A stretch of 64,000 nucleotides of DNA, from NCBI GenBank assembly GCA_015075445.1, contig JABTUJ010000003.1, forward strand, positions 186,001-250,000. Direction: 5' to 3'. Origin of the DNA: Verrucomicrobiales bacterium. GTDB lineage: Bacteria; Verrucomicrobiota; Verrucomicrobiia; Limisphaerales; J093. The notes beneath the pieces are model-generated. The model ran no database searches. It was given only the letters and a program-made list of their open reading frames with translations, and was not told where the DNA came from. A program made the translations under genes and the position numbers. Position 1 is the first letter of the stretch. Each line of letters starts with the position of its first letter. Below, piece after piece: positions 41,778 to 50,907 of this stretch.

Positions 41778-44700
41778 GGTGGAGGGGCACCATCGCCTGC
41801 ACCGTAGTGCCGCGACCGGGTGCGGAGGTCACCTCGAGAGTGCCGCCCAGTTCCGCGATGCGCTCGCGCATGTTGTCCAGACCGTTGCCGTGGCGGCCAG
41901 GACCACCCGGGGCGAAGCCGCGGCCGTCATCGCTGATCCGGATCTGGAGCTGGCCGTCCTGGAGGATCAGCCCCAAGGTCACGTGGGTGGCATCCGCGTG
42001 CCGGACCACATTCTGCAGCGCCTCCTTCGCCACCAGGAGCACGTGCCGGCGCACCAGGCCACTGGCCGGGGCCAGAGGCACCGACGCCGGGAAATCAAAG
42101 CGTGCCACCAGGGGCATCGCCGCCAGGTATTGTGCGGCATACTCGCGCAGATAGGAGACCAGGTCCTCCAGCGTGTCGTACTTGGGATTGTTGGCCCAGA
42201 CCACCTCGCCCAACCGGTCCACGGTCTCCCCCGCGACCGCGGCGATGCGGTGGGTTCGTTCCGCGGGGGACGCTTCGTCTGCCGGATGACCGTTCGCCGG
42301 TTGGCTGAGTCGCACGATCTGAGTCAGGCTGGCGCCGATCTCGTCATGCAGGTCGCGGGCGATCCGCCGCCGCTGTTCGTCCAGCACGTGCACTTGCTCG
42401 AGGCGATGAATGCGTCGCAGCTCGCGGACGCGCCAACGGACCCCCAGGGTGATCAGCATCGCTACGCCGAGGCTGGCGGCCACGTAGAACCCCCACGTTT
42501 CATGGAGAAACGGCTGCACACGAAAGGCCAGGCTTGTCCCCTCCTCGTTCCAGACCCCATGCCGGTTGCCGGCGATCACCTGGAACCGGTAGTCGCCAGG
42601 GCGCAGGTCGGTGAAATAGGCCACGCGTCGCGTGCCCGCATCCGTCCAGTTCTCGTCCAAGCCAAGCAGTCGGAACTTGAACCGGCTCTGCTCCGGCGAC
42701 CCGAACGTGGTGGCGGCATAGCGAAACTCCAGGACGCGCGCGCTGCCCGGCGGGAAGTGCAGGGGCAAGCCCGCCGAGCGTGGCAGGGGAGGCTCCTGGG
42801 GATCGAGCGGTCCGTTGTCATAGACCCGGCGGCCGTTGGCCCGAACCTGTTCGATCACCAGCACGGGAGGAGTCTCCTCCTCCCGATGACGCGCCGGGTC
42901 GAACACGAGCACGCCCCGCGTGGTGGGAAACCACAGGCGCCCGTCGCGCAACCGACCACCCGCGGGCTGGCTCTTCTGGCCGTTGGTCTCGATGGGCACG
43001 CCGTCCTCGGTTTCGTCGTAGCGGACGCAGCGGAGGTTCTTTACCCGTCCGGCAGCGAGCTGATTGAGTTCCTCGCGACGGACGCGGTAGATCCCGCGAT
43101 CGTGACCGACCCACAGCCAGCCGCGGTCGTCCTCGAGGATCTGGTTGACGAGGTTGTCAGGCAGCCCCTGCGCCGTGGTGTAGCGCGTGAAGCGACCACG
43201 CTCGAGACGGTTCAGTCCATACTCCGTGCCGATCCAGAGGACGCCGTCCTGGTCCTCGTGCAGGGCCCACACACGGTCGTTGGAAAGACCGTCGGCTGTG
43301 CGCAGGGTGGTCCACGCACCCTCGCGCCGGCAGCTCAAGCCGCCGCCGAACGTCCCGACCCACAGCGCCCCCGTGCGATCCTCGAGCAACGCCCGGACGT
43401 CGTTCGTCCCCAGTCCGTCGGCCGTGGTGAACTTGTGCCACTGACCGTCGTGAAACCGCTGCAGCCCCACCGCCGTCCCCACCCACACACCGCCAGCGCG
43501 GGCCGCCAGCACCGTGCGAATCTTTCCCTCGTGCCATTCTCCGGGGAACTCCGTCCGCTGCACCTGCCCGTCGCGCCAGGTTTGCAGGCCGTCCCCCGTG
43601 CCGACCCAGAGGGTGCCCTCGCTGTCCTCAGCCAACGCCCGCACGGTGTTACGTGACAAACCCTCCTGCACCGTGACGTGCGTGAACTCGCCCTCCCGGA
43701 AACGGCTCACGCCCCCATCCGTTCCGATCCAGACACTGCCATCCCGGCTTTCGCAGAGGGCCCAGGCATTGTCGTGAGCCAGACCGTCGCGGGTCGTCAG
43801 CGAACCGAGGCGGCGCGGTTGCCAGCGCTGGATACCCTCGCTGCCGGTCCCCAGCCAGAGGTTGCCCTCGCGGTCCTCGGCCACGCACGTCACCCATTGA
43901 CGCTCGAGTTCATGCGGGATCGGCAACTGCTCGAACACGCCGCCCCGGTACCGGGTGATGAGCCCGGGCAGGGCGGGCAGCCATAGGTCACCTCCGCGTG
44001 TCTCCAGCAGGAACGCGTAGGGCATACGGAACCGGAAATCGGGCGTGGCCGGCAGTTCCGCGCGGTCCCAACGGCCGTCCTGGTAGTGTCGCAGCCACAT
44101 GGAATCGCCCAACCACTTGCCCCGACCCATTTGCAGATCCGAGAACAATACCCAGCACCCACCCCGCGCGCGCGGGCCGAACGCCATCACGGACATCCCC
44201 GTGAACGGCAACTCCGGCTGGACCCTTGGAAACCGCCCGTTGATGGGATCCACCTCATAGAGCCCCATCAGCGACCCCATCCAGATCCGGCCCGGTGCTG
44301 GCTCGCCGATCGCCGTGACCAGGTCCGGAACGCCCGAACCCAGGGCGAACCGCCGCGCCCCCCCGTCCGGCAGACAGACCGTCAGATGCGAGGCGTAACC
44401 CGCCCAGATGCGACCGAGTTGGTCTCCCCACAACGAACCCGGGGTGATGCCTTGCACGACCGTTTCTGACGTCGCCAGGACTGGACGACCCTCCGCCATG
44501 CGCAAGAGGCGTTGGTCGCAGATGAACCAGAGGTTCCCCGCGCGGTCCTCCGTCAAAGCCTGGCAATCGCCCGTGCCCATCTCCGGCGTGTTGAGATGGT
44601 TGAACACGGCAAACCGCGTTCCGTCAAACCGCGCCAAGCCAAAGCGGGTCGCGACCCAGAGATACCCGCTGCGGCTCGACAGCATGGCCCGGATCTGGTT

Positions 44701-44877
44701 GTCCGGCAGCCCATCCGCGCGCTGGTACTGTCGGTAAAGGTATTCGGAGGACAGGACCGCGGAGGAGCGGATCTCAGCGGACGGTTCGGCGCCTGCCCAG
44801 GCGAGGGTGGCGCATGCGGCGAGCCCGCCCGGGAGCATTACCCCCAGCTTCCTTGCGCTCAGCCAACCGCGCGACAT
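41767..44877 (-). CDS. Two-component regulator propeller sensor histidine kinase
   Basis: A 1036-residue membrane kinase. A signal segment (LPGGLAACATLAWAGA) is followed by a large periplasmic sensor built of two seven-bladed propellers with repeated Reg_prop motifs (SGYLWVATRFGLARFDG, GNLWLGTGSEGIQRW, GTLWVGTGDGLQTW, GVLWIGTEYGLNRL). Next come a Y_Y_Y domain (NWTDAGTRRVAYFTDLRPGD), one membrane helix (GFYVAASLGVAMLITLGV), a HisKA_3 segment with the phospho-His in ARDLHDEIGASLTQIV, and HATPase_c (KEALQNVVRHADATH, GNGLDNMRERIAELGG). In Bacteroides such sensors (hybrid type) detect oligosaccharides. The NarL partner overlaps its 3' end. Confidence 0.93.
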   Translation of the reverse strand: MSRGWLSARKLGVMLPGGLAACATLAWAGAEPSAEIRSSAVLSSEYLYRQYQRADGLPDNQIRAMLSSRSGYLWVATRFGLARFDGTRFAVFNHLNTPEMGTGDCQALTEDRAGNLWFICDQRLLRMAEGRPVLATSETVVQGITPGSLWGDQLGRIWAGYASHLTVCLPDGGARRFALGSGVPDLVTAIGEPAPGRIWMGSLMGLYEVDPINGRFPRVQPELPFTGMSVMAFGPRARGGCWVLFSDLQMGRGKWLGDSMWLRHYQDGRWDRAELPATPDFRFRMPYAFLLETRGGDLWLPALPGLITRYRGGVFEQLPIPHELERQWVTCVAEDREGNLWLGTGSEGIQRWQPRRLGSLTTRDGLAHDNAWALCESRDGSVWIGTDGGVSRFREGEFTHVTVQEGLSRNTVRALAEDSEGTLWVGTGDGLQTWRDGQVQRTEFPGEWHEGKIRTVLAARAGGVWVGTAVGLQRFHDGQWHKFTTADGLGTNDVRALLEDRTGALWVGTFGGGLSCRREGAWTTLRTADGLSNDRVWALHEDQDGVLWIGTEYGLNRLERGRFTRYTTAQGLPDNLVNQILEDDRGWLWVGHDRGIYRVRREELNQLAAGRVKNLRCVRYDETEDGVPIETNGQKSQPAGGRLRDGRLWFPTTRGVLVFDPARHREEETPPVLVIEQVRANGRRVYDNGPLDPQEPPLPRSAGLPLHFPPGSARVLEFRYAATTFGSPEQSRFKFRLLGLDENWTDAGTRRVAYFTDLRPGDYRFQVIAGNRHGVWNEEGTSLAFRVQPFLHETWGFYVAASLGVAMLITLGVRWRVRELRRIHRLEQVHVLDEQRRRIARDLHDEIGASLTQIVRLSQPANGHPADEASPAERTHRIAAVAGETVDRLGEVVWANNPKYDTLEDLVSYLREYAAQYLAAMPLVARFDFPASVPLAPASGLVRRHVLLVAKEALQNVVRHADATHVTLGLILQDGQLQIRISDDGRGFAPGGPGRHGNGLDNMRERIAELGGTLEVTSAPGRGTTVQAMVPLHHAS

Positions 44878-45063
44878 ACGCGGCTGGCAGACTGCCGGGC
44901 GCCGGCACGACCGGCAATCTCATTCCCCATGGAACCCGCGCCGCGGCGCTGGTTGGCCAACTCAAATCGCCGCTCGTGTCCCCCGGGGTGCTCCACCCTC
45001 GCCCGGATATCCCGTACCCCGCTCGAAACCCGGGCTCGGACGACAATGGCCCCGTGGCTCGCG

Positions 45064-48000
45064 TCAGCGCGGGACTCGCACCAGGCGGAACAGGCCGATG
45101 GGTTCTTGGAGCACCTCTGTCACCGTGAGGACAAACGAGTGCGGCAACTCGGCGGGCGCGACCCGGACGACATCCACCCACGCCGTCCGCTGCAGCCTCG
45201 CCTGGACGAAATCCTCCCACGACAGCCACTCGAGATACGCTTCCTCCGGTAGCGTGGCCACCCAAGCCGGCACACGGTCCCCGTTGGCCAGCCAAGTGGC
45301 CGAATCCACGATCGCCGTGGCGTGTTGCAGGATGTAATCTTGCCCCACCACCGCGTCGTGGATGGTGAACTCAAAGTCCGCTCCACCCAGGTGCCGGACG
45401 CTCGGGCCAAAGACGACGTCCGGCGTCACCGTGACGGTGATGGTGTTGTTGGTGGTGTAGTTGGGTGAGCCGTTGTCGCTCAGCGTCACGTTGAGCCGGT
45501 GGGTTGCCGCGGGCGCGTTGAGCGGCACGTCCCATTGCAGAATCCCGGTGTTCGTGGTCAGCGTCAGCCCCGCCGGCGCGCCCGTCATGCTGAACTTGAG
45601 CGGGTTCTTTGGGAAATCGCGGTCCCCGGCAAACAGCGGAAACCGCAACGTTTGCCCCGGTTCGACCGCGAGGCTGGCTGGCAACAACCACGGCGGCTCG
45701 TTGACCTCGTTCACGGTGATCGTGGCCACGGTCATCTCGTTGGCCTCGTGGTTGCCGTAATCCACGACATAGACCGGGATCCGGTAAACGCCGGGCCCCT
45801 GACGTTCGCCGGGCACCCAGGAAAAGCTGCCCGACTCCGGATCGATCCACGCGCCGGCTGGCGCCGAAGGCAGCGTAAAGACGAGGCTGGAATTCGCATT
45901 TGCGCCCACGGCACTGGCCCTGAAGGACACCGGTGTCCTCTCGTTCACGGTCTGGCTGGGCACCTCGGCTAACCCGATGTTCCCGACTTGGATCATCAAG
46001 TCGTCGATGTACCAGCCCGGGGCCACGTCGGGGGCGCCGACGACGTTGACGGACCGAAAGTAGAATCCCAGCCGCACGGTCTGTCCGGCATACGCCTTGA
46101 GATCCAATGTGGCGCGCGTCCACCGGCCGCCGCTGTCTGCTTCATATGTGGGCGAGAGGGGCTGCCAACTCGCCCAGTTGTTGGTGGTGATCAGCACCTG
46201 TCCGAAATCGTGACTGTTGAAACTCCACCAGTGCCAGAACCGCAGGCGGGGCTCACCGTTCGCAGGCGGAACCAGAACCGGGTGACTGTGCGCCAGACTG
46301 CCCCGGCCATCGGTGTAGTCCCCCGACAAGATGGTTGCCAGGCACCGGCTCCCGCTATGGGCGCTTCCCGGGCCACTGGTCGGTGCTCCGATCTCCCATA
46401 CCCCGAAGTCCGCCGTCCAACGATCCGAAGCCTCCGCGTCCTCAAAGGAATCCGGCCACTGCATTTGTGGCGGCGGCCCCTGTTTGACCTCGACGTCATC
46501 GATGTACCAGCCCGGAGCCACGTCGGGGGCGCCTACGACATTGACGGATCGGAAGAAAAACCCCAACCGCACGGTCTGTCCGGCATACGCCTTGAGATCC
46601 AACGAGGCGCGCGTCCACCGGCCGCTGCTGTCGCTTTCATATGTGTGCGAGAGGGGCTGCCAACTCGCCCCGTTGTTGGTGGTGATCTCCACCTGCCCGA
46701 AATCGTGGCTGTTGAAGCTCCACCAGTGCCAGAACCGCAGGCGCGGGTGGTCAGTGGCAGCGGGCACCGTGAACAGCGAACTCACCAGGCGCGCGGTCCG
46801 GTTGTCCGGATAATCGCCTCCCATCACCGTTCCCGCACAACTCATCCCCGAGTGCGCCGCACCCGGTCCGCTGCCCACGTAGCCGATCTGCCAGATCGAG
46901 TGGTCGTCCGTGCTCCACTCTCTCCACTCCTTCCAGTCTCCCTCCAACTCGAATCCGTGCTTGACGGTCGCCCAGTCCACGAGGGTAAGCGTCAGGTTCC
47001 GGCTTTGCGCGACCCCAAACCGGTTGCTCGCCACAAGGTAGTACGGGCCCCCCTCAGCCGGACTCAGATCGGAAAGCGTCAGCGCAGCGTTCGTCGCGCC
47101 CACCACGGCGGCGCCCTCGTGGTACCACTGATACGTCGGGCGCGGGGTGCCCAGCGCGAGGCCTTCGAGCGTGACGCTATTGAGCAAGTAACCTTCCTTG
47201 TCGCGGGGTTCTTGGACGAATACCGGCGCCGGTCCGCCGTCGTAGCACTTGCCCACACTGCCGCCCTCGTAGAGCGCCCTCACTTCCTCACCGTTCAAGG
47301 CACGGTTGTAGATCGCGGGTTCGTCCACTCGACCGTTGAGGGAATAACCGCTACCTCCCCCGCCTATGTAAAGTGGTGAACCAGTGTCACTGGTGTCGCC
47401 AGTAAAGCTGGTGCTTTCCTCCATGAGATTGCCGTCCTGGTAGAGCCGGAGGTAAGCTCCCTTCTTCAGCACGCCCACGAGATGATGCCACCGGTCGATA
47501 AGTAGTTGGCCGCCGGCCACACTCCCGTACCATTCGCCGGCGGCAGAAGTGACGATGAACTCCGGCACACCCGCCATCGTGATCCTCAGGGTATACTCCC
47601 AACGCCCCGGATCCCCCTTGGTCAGGACCCGGCTAAAGCCCGCTCCGGTGAGCGGATTGGGCAAGGGCATGGCACGCAGTCTGACCCACGCGTCGACGCT
47701 CATTTCGCCGTCCGCACCGGGATGGGGGCTTAGCTCTGCGGCATCCGCCACGGCCACATACGCGCTGGCGCCATCGAACTGGAAGGCCTGTCCCGCCACG
47801 CCGTCGGCGAACCCGGCCCCAAACCAGAGTCCGCCGGAATGGTTGCCCGTGAAATCGAGGGCGCTGCCGTCCGCCGGCCACCAGGCCACCAAGCCCGGCG
47901 GCGTGGTCACGCAGTGCTGGACGGTGAGCTTCACCTCCGCGCTGGTGGACTGTGCGCCGCTGGTGGCGACCAGCTTGTAGATGCCGTCGTTGGCGGTCGT

Positions 48001-49026
48001 AACGCCGGTCAGCGCCAAAGTGAAGCCCGTCTGGCCCGCGAGCGGCGTGTCGTTGAAGAACCACTGGTAGGTCGGCCGCGGCGACCCCATCGCCAGGCCG
48101 GTAAAGGTGGCGTCGCCGAACAACGGCGCCGTCTGCGACTGGGGCTCAATCACCCAGGCCGGCGCGCCGTCGCCGAAACACAGCCCGTCGCTCCCGGCCC
48201 GGAACATCGCCTCGATTTCCTCCTCGGATAGCACCCGGCGGTGCAATGTCAGCTCGTCGATGTCGCCGACAAAGGCCGCCGCGGCCTCGTCCGTGGTCAC
48301 GCCGCCGATGGCCGACCCCGTGCTGTCCGGGGTGGTGGCCGGGGTACCGGTCGCGGTGCCGACCGGCGGCCCGCCGTTGACGTAGAGGGTGCGGGTCGTG
48401 CGGTCGAGCACGAGCGCCACATGACACCAGGTGCCCGCCGGCAGGGATACGGTGCTTTCCAACGGGTTGGCACCATTGATCCACGAAACGACTTTGTCCG
48501 TCCCGGGCTGGTGGGTCAGTGCCACGACGCGATGGCCCTCCGAGAAGATGGTGGGCGAGGCGCTCGTGCCGCTGGTTGGGAGTCGCACCCAGGCGGTGAT
48601 CGTCCAGCGATTGGTGCGGCTGAGGTCCAGCGAGGCGGCCTCGGTGATGCGCACCTTGCCGGCGCCCTCGAACCGAAAAGCGTCACCGGCCACGCCCGGA
48701 ACGTACGTCACGGCGCCCTGCGTCAGAGCCGCCCTTTGGTTCACCACGTTGAAGGCGTGGTGGTCGGCCGGCCACCAACCGGCCAGCTCGGCGCCCGCGG
48801 GTACGCAAGCAGCGCTCGCTTGTGAAAGACCCGCCAGCAGGGCCATCAAGACGCCTGCCGGTCGCCGCCCGCGTCGCCGCACGCCACCGGGCCCTTCCGC
48901 CGGCCTTGCAGGATGGCTGGCAGCCATCGCAGTCTCCGCGTGCTTCTGCGCCCTCGGGGTCCTCCTCTGGCAACCTGCCCTGAACGCGTCCAGGTGGACG
49001 AACAACCACCGATCCAATGAGTTCAT
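45064..49026 (-). CDS. Giant secreted LamG/Ig/cadherin-like protein with duplicated domain
   Basis: A 1320-residue exported protein, start ATG 49026; a basic region precedes the signal core (GVLMALLAGLSQASA). Domains in order: LamG (RTNRWTITAWVRLPTSG), Ig-like (PRPTYQWFFNDTPLAGQTG), LamG (GEMSVDAWVRLRAMPLPNP), Ig-like (YQWYHEGAAVVGATNA), two tandem beta-sandwich (MAM/immune-inhibitor-A-like) domains sharing FWHWWSFNSHDFGQV and GAPDVAPGWYIDD, two cadherin-like/putative-Ig domains (SLVFTLPSAPAGAWIDPESG, LKFSMTGAPAGLTLTTNTGI) and a C-terminal tail. Probably a surface adhesin or polysaccharide binder. No catalytic domain was seen. Confidence 0.85.
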   Translation of the reverse strand: MNSLDRWLFVHLDAFRAGCQRRTPRAQKHAETAMAASHPARPAEGPGGVRRRGRRPAGVLMALLAGLSQASAACVPAGAELAGWWPADHHAFNVVNQRAALTQGAVTYVPGVAGDAFRFEGAGKVRITEAASLDLSRTNRWTITAWVRLPTSGTSASPTIFSEGHRVVALTHQPGTDKVVSWINGANPLESTVSLPAGTWCHVALVLDRTTRTLYVNGGPPVGTATGTPATTPDSTGSAIGGVTTDEAAAAFVGDIDELTLHRRVLSEEEIEAMFRAGSDGLCFGDGAPAWVIEPQSQTAPLFGDATFTGLAMGSPRPTYQWFFNDTPLAGQTGFTLALTGVTTANDGIYKLVATSGAQSTSAEVKLTVQHCVTTPPGLVAWWPADGSALDFTGNHSGGLWFGAGFADGVAGQAFQFDGASAYVAVADAAELSPHPGADGEMSVDAWVRLRAMPLPNPLTGAGFSRVLTKGDPGRWEYTLRITMAGVPEFIVTSAAGEWYGSVAGGQLLIDRWHHLVGVLKKGAYLRLYQDGNLMEESTSFTGDTSDTGSPLYIGGGGSGYSLNGRVDEPAIYNRALNGEEVRALYEGGSVGKCYDGGPAPVFVQEPRDKEGYLLNSVTLEGLALGTPRPTYQWYHEGAAVVGATNAALTLSDLSPAEGGPYYLVASNRFGVAQSRNLTLTLVDWATVKHGFELEGDWKEWREWSTDDHSIWQIGYVGSGPGAAHSGMSCAGTVMGGDYPDNRTARLVSSLFTVPAATDHPRLRFWHWWSFNSHDFGQVEITTNNGASWQPLSHTYESDSSGRWTRASLDLKAYAGQTVRLGFFFRSVNVVGAPDVAPGWYIDDVEVKQGPPPQMQWPDSFEDAEASDRWTADFGVWEIGAPTSGPGSAHSGSRCLATILSGDYTDGRGSLAHSHPVLVPPANGEPRLRFWHWWSFNSHDFGQVLITTNNWASWQPLSPTYEADSGGRWTRATLDLKAYAGQTVRLGFYFRSVNVVGAPDVAPGWYIDDLMIQVGNIGLAEVPSQTVNERTPVSFRASAVGANANSSLVFTLPSAPAGAWIDPESGSFSWVPGERQGPGVYRIPVYVVDYGNHEANEMTVATITVNEVNEPPWLLPASLAVEPGQTLRFPLFAGDRDFPKNPLKFSMTGAPAGLTLTTNTGILQWDVPLNAPAATHRLNVTLSDNGSPNYTTNNTITVTVTPDVVFGPSVRHLGGADFEFTIHDAVVGQDYILQHATAIVDSATWLANGDRVPAWVATLPEEAYLEWLSWEDFVQARLQRTAWVDVVRVAPAELPHSFVLTVTEVLQEPIGLFRLVRVPR
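46001..46745. repeat. Intragenic tandem duplication, 495-bp period
   Basis: Segments 46001-46250 and 46496-46745 are nearly identical (for example GATGTACCAGCCCGG near the start and CCAGTGCCAGAACCGCAGGC near the end) at an offset of exactly 495 bp, or 165 codons. They encode the two beta-sandwich domains of the giant secreted protein. The high DNA identity suggests a recent duplication or gene conversion. Confidence 0.85.
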
Positions 49027-49354
49027 GATCCGAGTCAAGCTGGGCAAACACCCCGGTCTCGGCATGACGGTTCACCGCACCCGGCGTGAGGGATCACCGC
49101 CATCAAGCCAGCCGGAGACTACGGCGGTTGCGCCGAGCGGCACTAGTCAGATGAAATGCTGATGCCCCGCACTCTCAAGACCGGATCGTCTGCTGCTGCG
49201 GCGGTGCCGGAAATCGGTGGGAAGAAGGTGCTCCTGGGCCGTGGCACGGCCGCAGCTTCGCCCCATCGGGAAGAGCAGGTTGCTGGGAGGCGCGCCGGCT
49301 GCAAGCGGCGCGAGCTCGATCGCCGTGGACGAGCCCGAAGCTCGAGCTCAGGGG
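49027..49354. other. Spacer between two minus-strand genes
   Basis: No gene was recognised. The promoter of the giant secreted protein should lie here. A GCGCGCCGGCTGCAAGCGGCGCG-like imperfect stem around 49290-49312 is visible but has no T-tract, and nothing else stands out. Confidence 0.35.
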
Positions 49355-50719
49355 TCAATCTGCGACGCCGGCCGGACCCGCCGCGCGCACGCAATAGAGC
49401 CGGACCGCGCTGCGGATAAGCAACCGGTCGCCGGCCAGCGCCGGGGTGGCCATGCACATGTCATCGTCCGCCAGCCGGTTGGTGTGCAACAGCTCGAAGG
49501 TGTCGCCGGCCCGGAGGACATAGGTGACCCCGCTCTCATTCAGACAGAAGACCAACCCCCGCGCCGCCCACGGTGAGGCGGTGAAGGCGAAGCCGTCCGG
49601 CAACCGCTCGCGGTCGTAGAGCAGCTTGCCGGTGCGGGCGTCGTGACAGCTCACCAACCCGCGATCGTAGAGGACGTAGACGCGCCCGTCGTAGTAGAGC
49701 GGCGAAGGGTTGTAGGGCGCGCCGGCCGGATCGGACCAGACGATGAACGCGTTGCTCCTCTGGCCCGGCTCGAGCGTGATGTCGCCCTGGGCACCGGGTC
49801 GGATCGCATAGAGCGGGCGGAGCTTGTCAGCGACAAAGCCCGAGCCAACGAACAGCAGTCCGTCGCCGGCAAAGGGCGTGGGGATCGTGATGGTGGACAT
49901 GCCGCGCAGCGACCACAGCAGGTTGCCGTCGAGATCGTAGCTGCGGACCGCGCCGCTGCCGGGTGTGACGAGTTCGGCGCGCGTGGCGTTCTCCCACAGG
50001 AACGGCGTCGCCCAGTTGCTCTTCTCCTCGCGCTCCACCCGCCACAACTCCTTGCCGGTCGTTGCCTCGAGAGCGAGCAACTCGGATTGCTCCTCGTTGT
50101 CGCGAATGATCAAGAGGCGTCCGCGGTACAGCACGGGGGACGCCGCGGTTCCCCAGTCGTCGCGCATGGCCCGGGGCGGCAGTGGCTTGGACCAGGCCTC
50201 CCGACCGTCCAGGGTCAAAGCGAACACGCCCACGTTGCCGAACAAGGCGTAGATTCGCTGCCCGTCGGTGACAGGCGTCTCGGCCCCGTAGGTGTTCTTC
50301 ACATGGGTCGGGGTCGGGGGCGCGCCGCGGTGCACGGACCGTTCCCAGCGCACATTGCCGGTGCGGAGATCGAGGCCAAGGACCTTCCAATCGTGTTCCG
50401 ATCGCGGTGCCTCCGAGCGGTTGCCGCCCAGGTACAGCCCCTTCTTCGGTTCCTCGGTGGGGCCAGCGCTGGCCACGGCCGTGACGAATACCTGGCCACC
50501 CCAGACGATGGGCGCGGACCAGCTCCGCCCCGGGAGTTCGGTCTTCCATTCGACATTCTCGGTGGCGGACCAGCGGTCCGGCAGGCGCGGGTTCGCGCTC
50601 ACCCCAGCGGCTTGGGGTCCGCGAAACTGCGGCCACTGCGTGTCCGCGGTGGAAGGAGCTGCGCCCGCATGGGCTGTGGCCAGTCCCAGGAGCGCGGTAA
50701 GAACGGTGCAGAGTTTCAT
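49355..50719 (-). CDS. PQQ-binding-like beta-propeller protein
   Basis: A 454-residue secreted protein with a signal peptide (LCTVLTALLGLATAHAGA) and a beta-propeller made of PQQ-like repeats (DTQWPQFRGPQAAGVSANPR, VEWKTELPGRSWSAPIVWG, VFALTLDGREAWSKPLPP, LLALEATTGKELWRVE, GVTYVLRAGDTFELLHTNRL). The opening WPQFRGP is the typical start of a large planctomycete/verrucomicrobial family. Function is unproven: members may be quinoprotein-like or scaffold proteins related to BamB. The ATG at 50719 is preceded by an ordinary leader. It is divergent from the HzsA-like gene. Confidence 0.88.
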   Translation of the reverse strand: MKLCTVLTALLGLATAHAGAAPSTADTQWPQFRGPQAAGVSANPRLPDRWSATENVEWKTELPGRSWSAPIVWGGQVFVTAVASAGPTEEPKKGLYLGGNRSEAPRSEHDWKVLGLDLRTGNVRWERSVHRGAPPTPTHVKNTYGAETPVTDGQRIYALFGNVGVFALTLDGREAWSKPLPPRAMRDDWGTAASPVLYRGRLLIIRDNEEQSELLALEATTGKELWRVEREEKSNWATPFLWENATRAELVTPGSGAVRSYDLDGNLLWSLRGMSTITIPTPFAGDGLLFVGSGFVADKLRPLYAIRPGAQGDITLEPGQRSNAFIVWSDPAGAPYNPSPLYYDGRVYVLYDRGLVSCHDARTGKLLYDRERLPDGFAFTASPWAARGLVFCLNESGVTYVLRAGDTFELLHTNRLADDDMCMATPALAGDRLLIRSAVRLYCVRAAGPAGVAD

Positions 50720-50907
50720 GACGTTCACGGCTTCACATTCCAAGATGCGACCGCGTCCAGAGTACCGGCAACCAGGCTCGCCGTCCAACCACCAGACACC
50801 TCTTACTCGAATGGGCGGTCAGGGGCAGCCACGGCGGACTTCGCGGACTGCCCAAGCCCGGCTTTGCCCTTGCCCGGCTGTTGGACGCTCCGCTAGCTTC
50901 CCGTACC

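Noticed and set aside
49345..49370. GGGGTCAATCTGCGAC as another copy of the GGGGTCA terminus
   Set aside because: Similarity is limited to GGGGTCA and GAC, and most of it lies in the end of the PQQ-propeller coding sequence.
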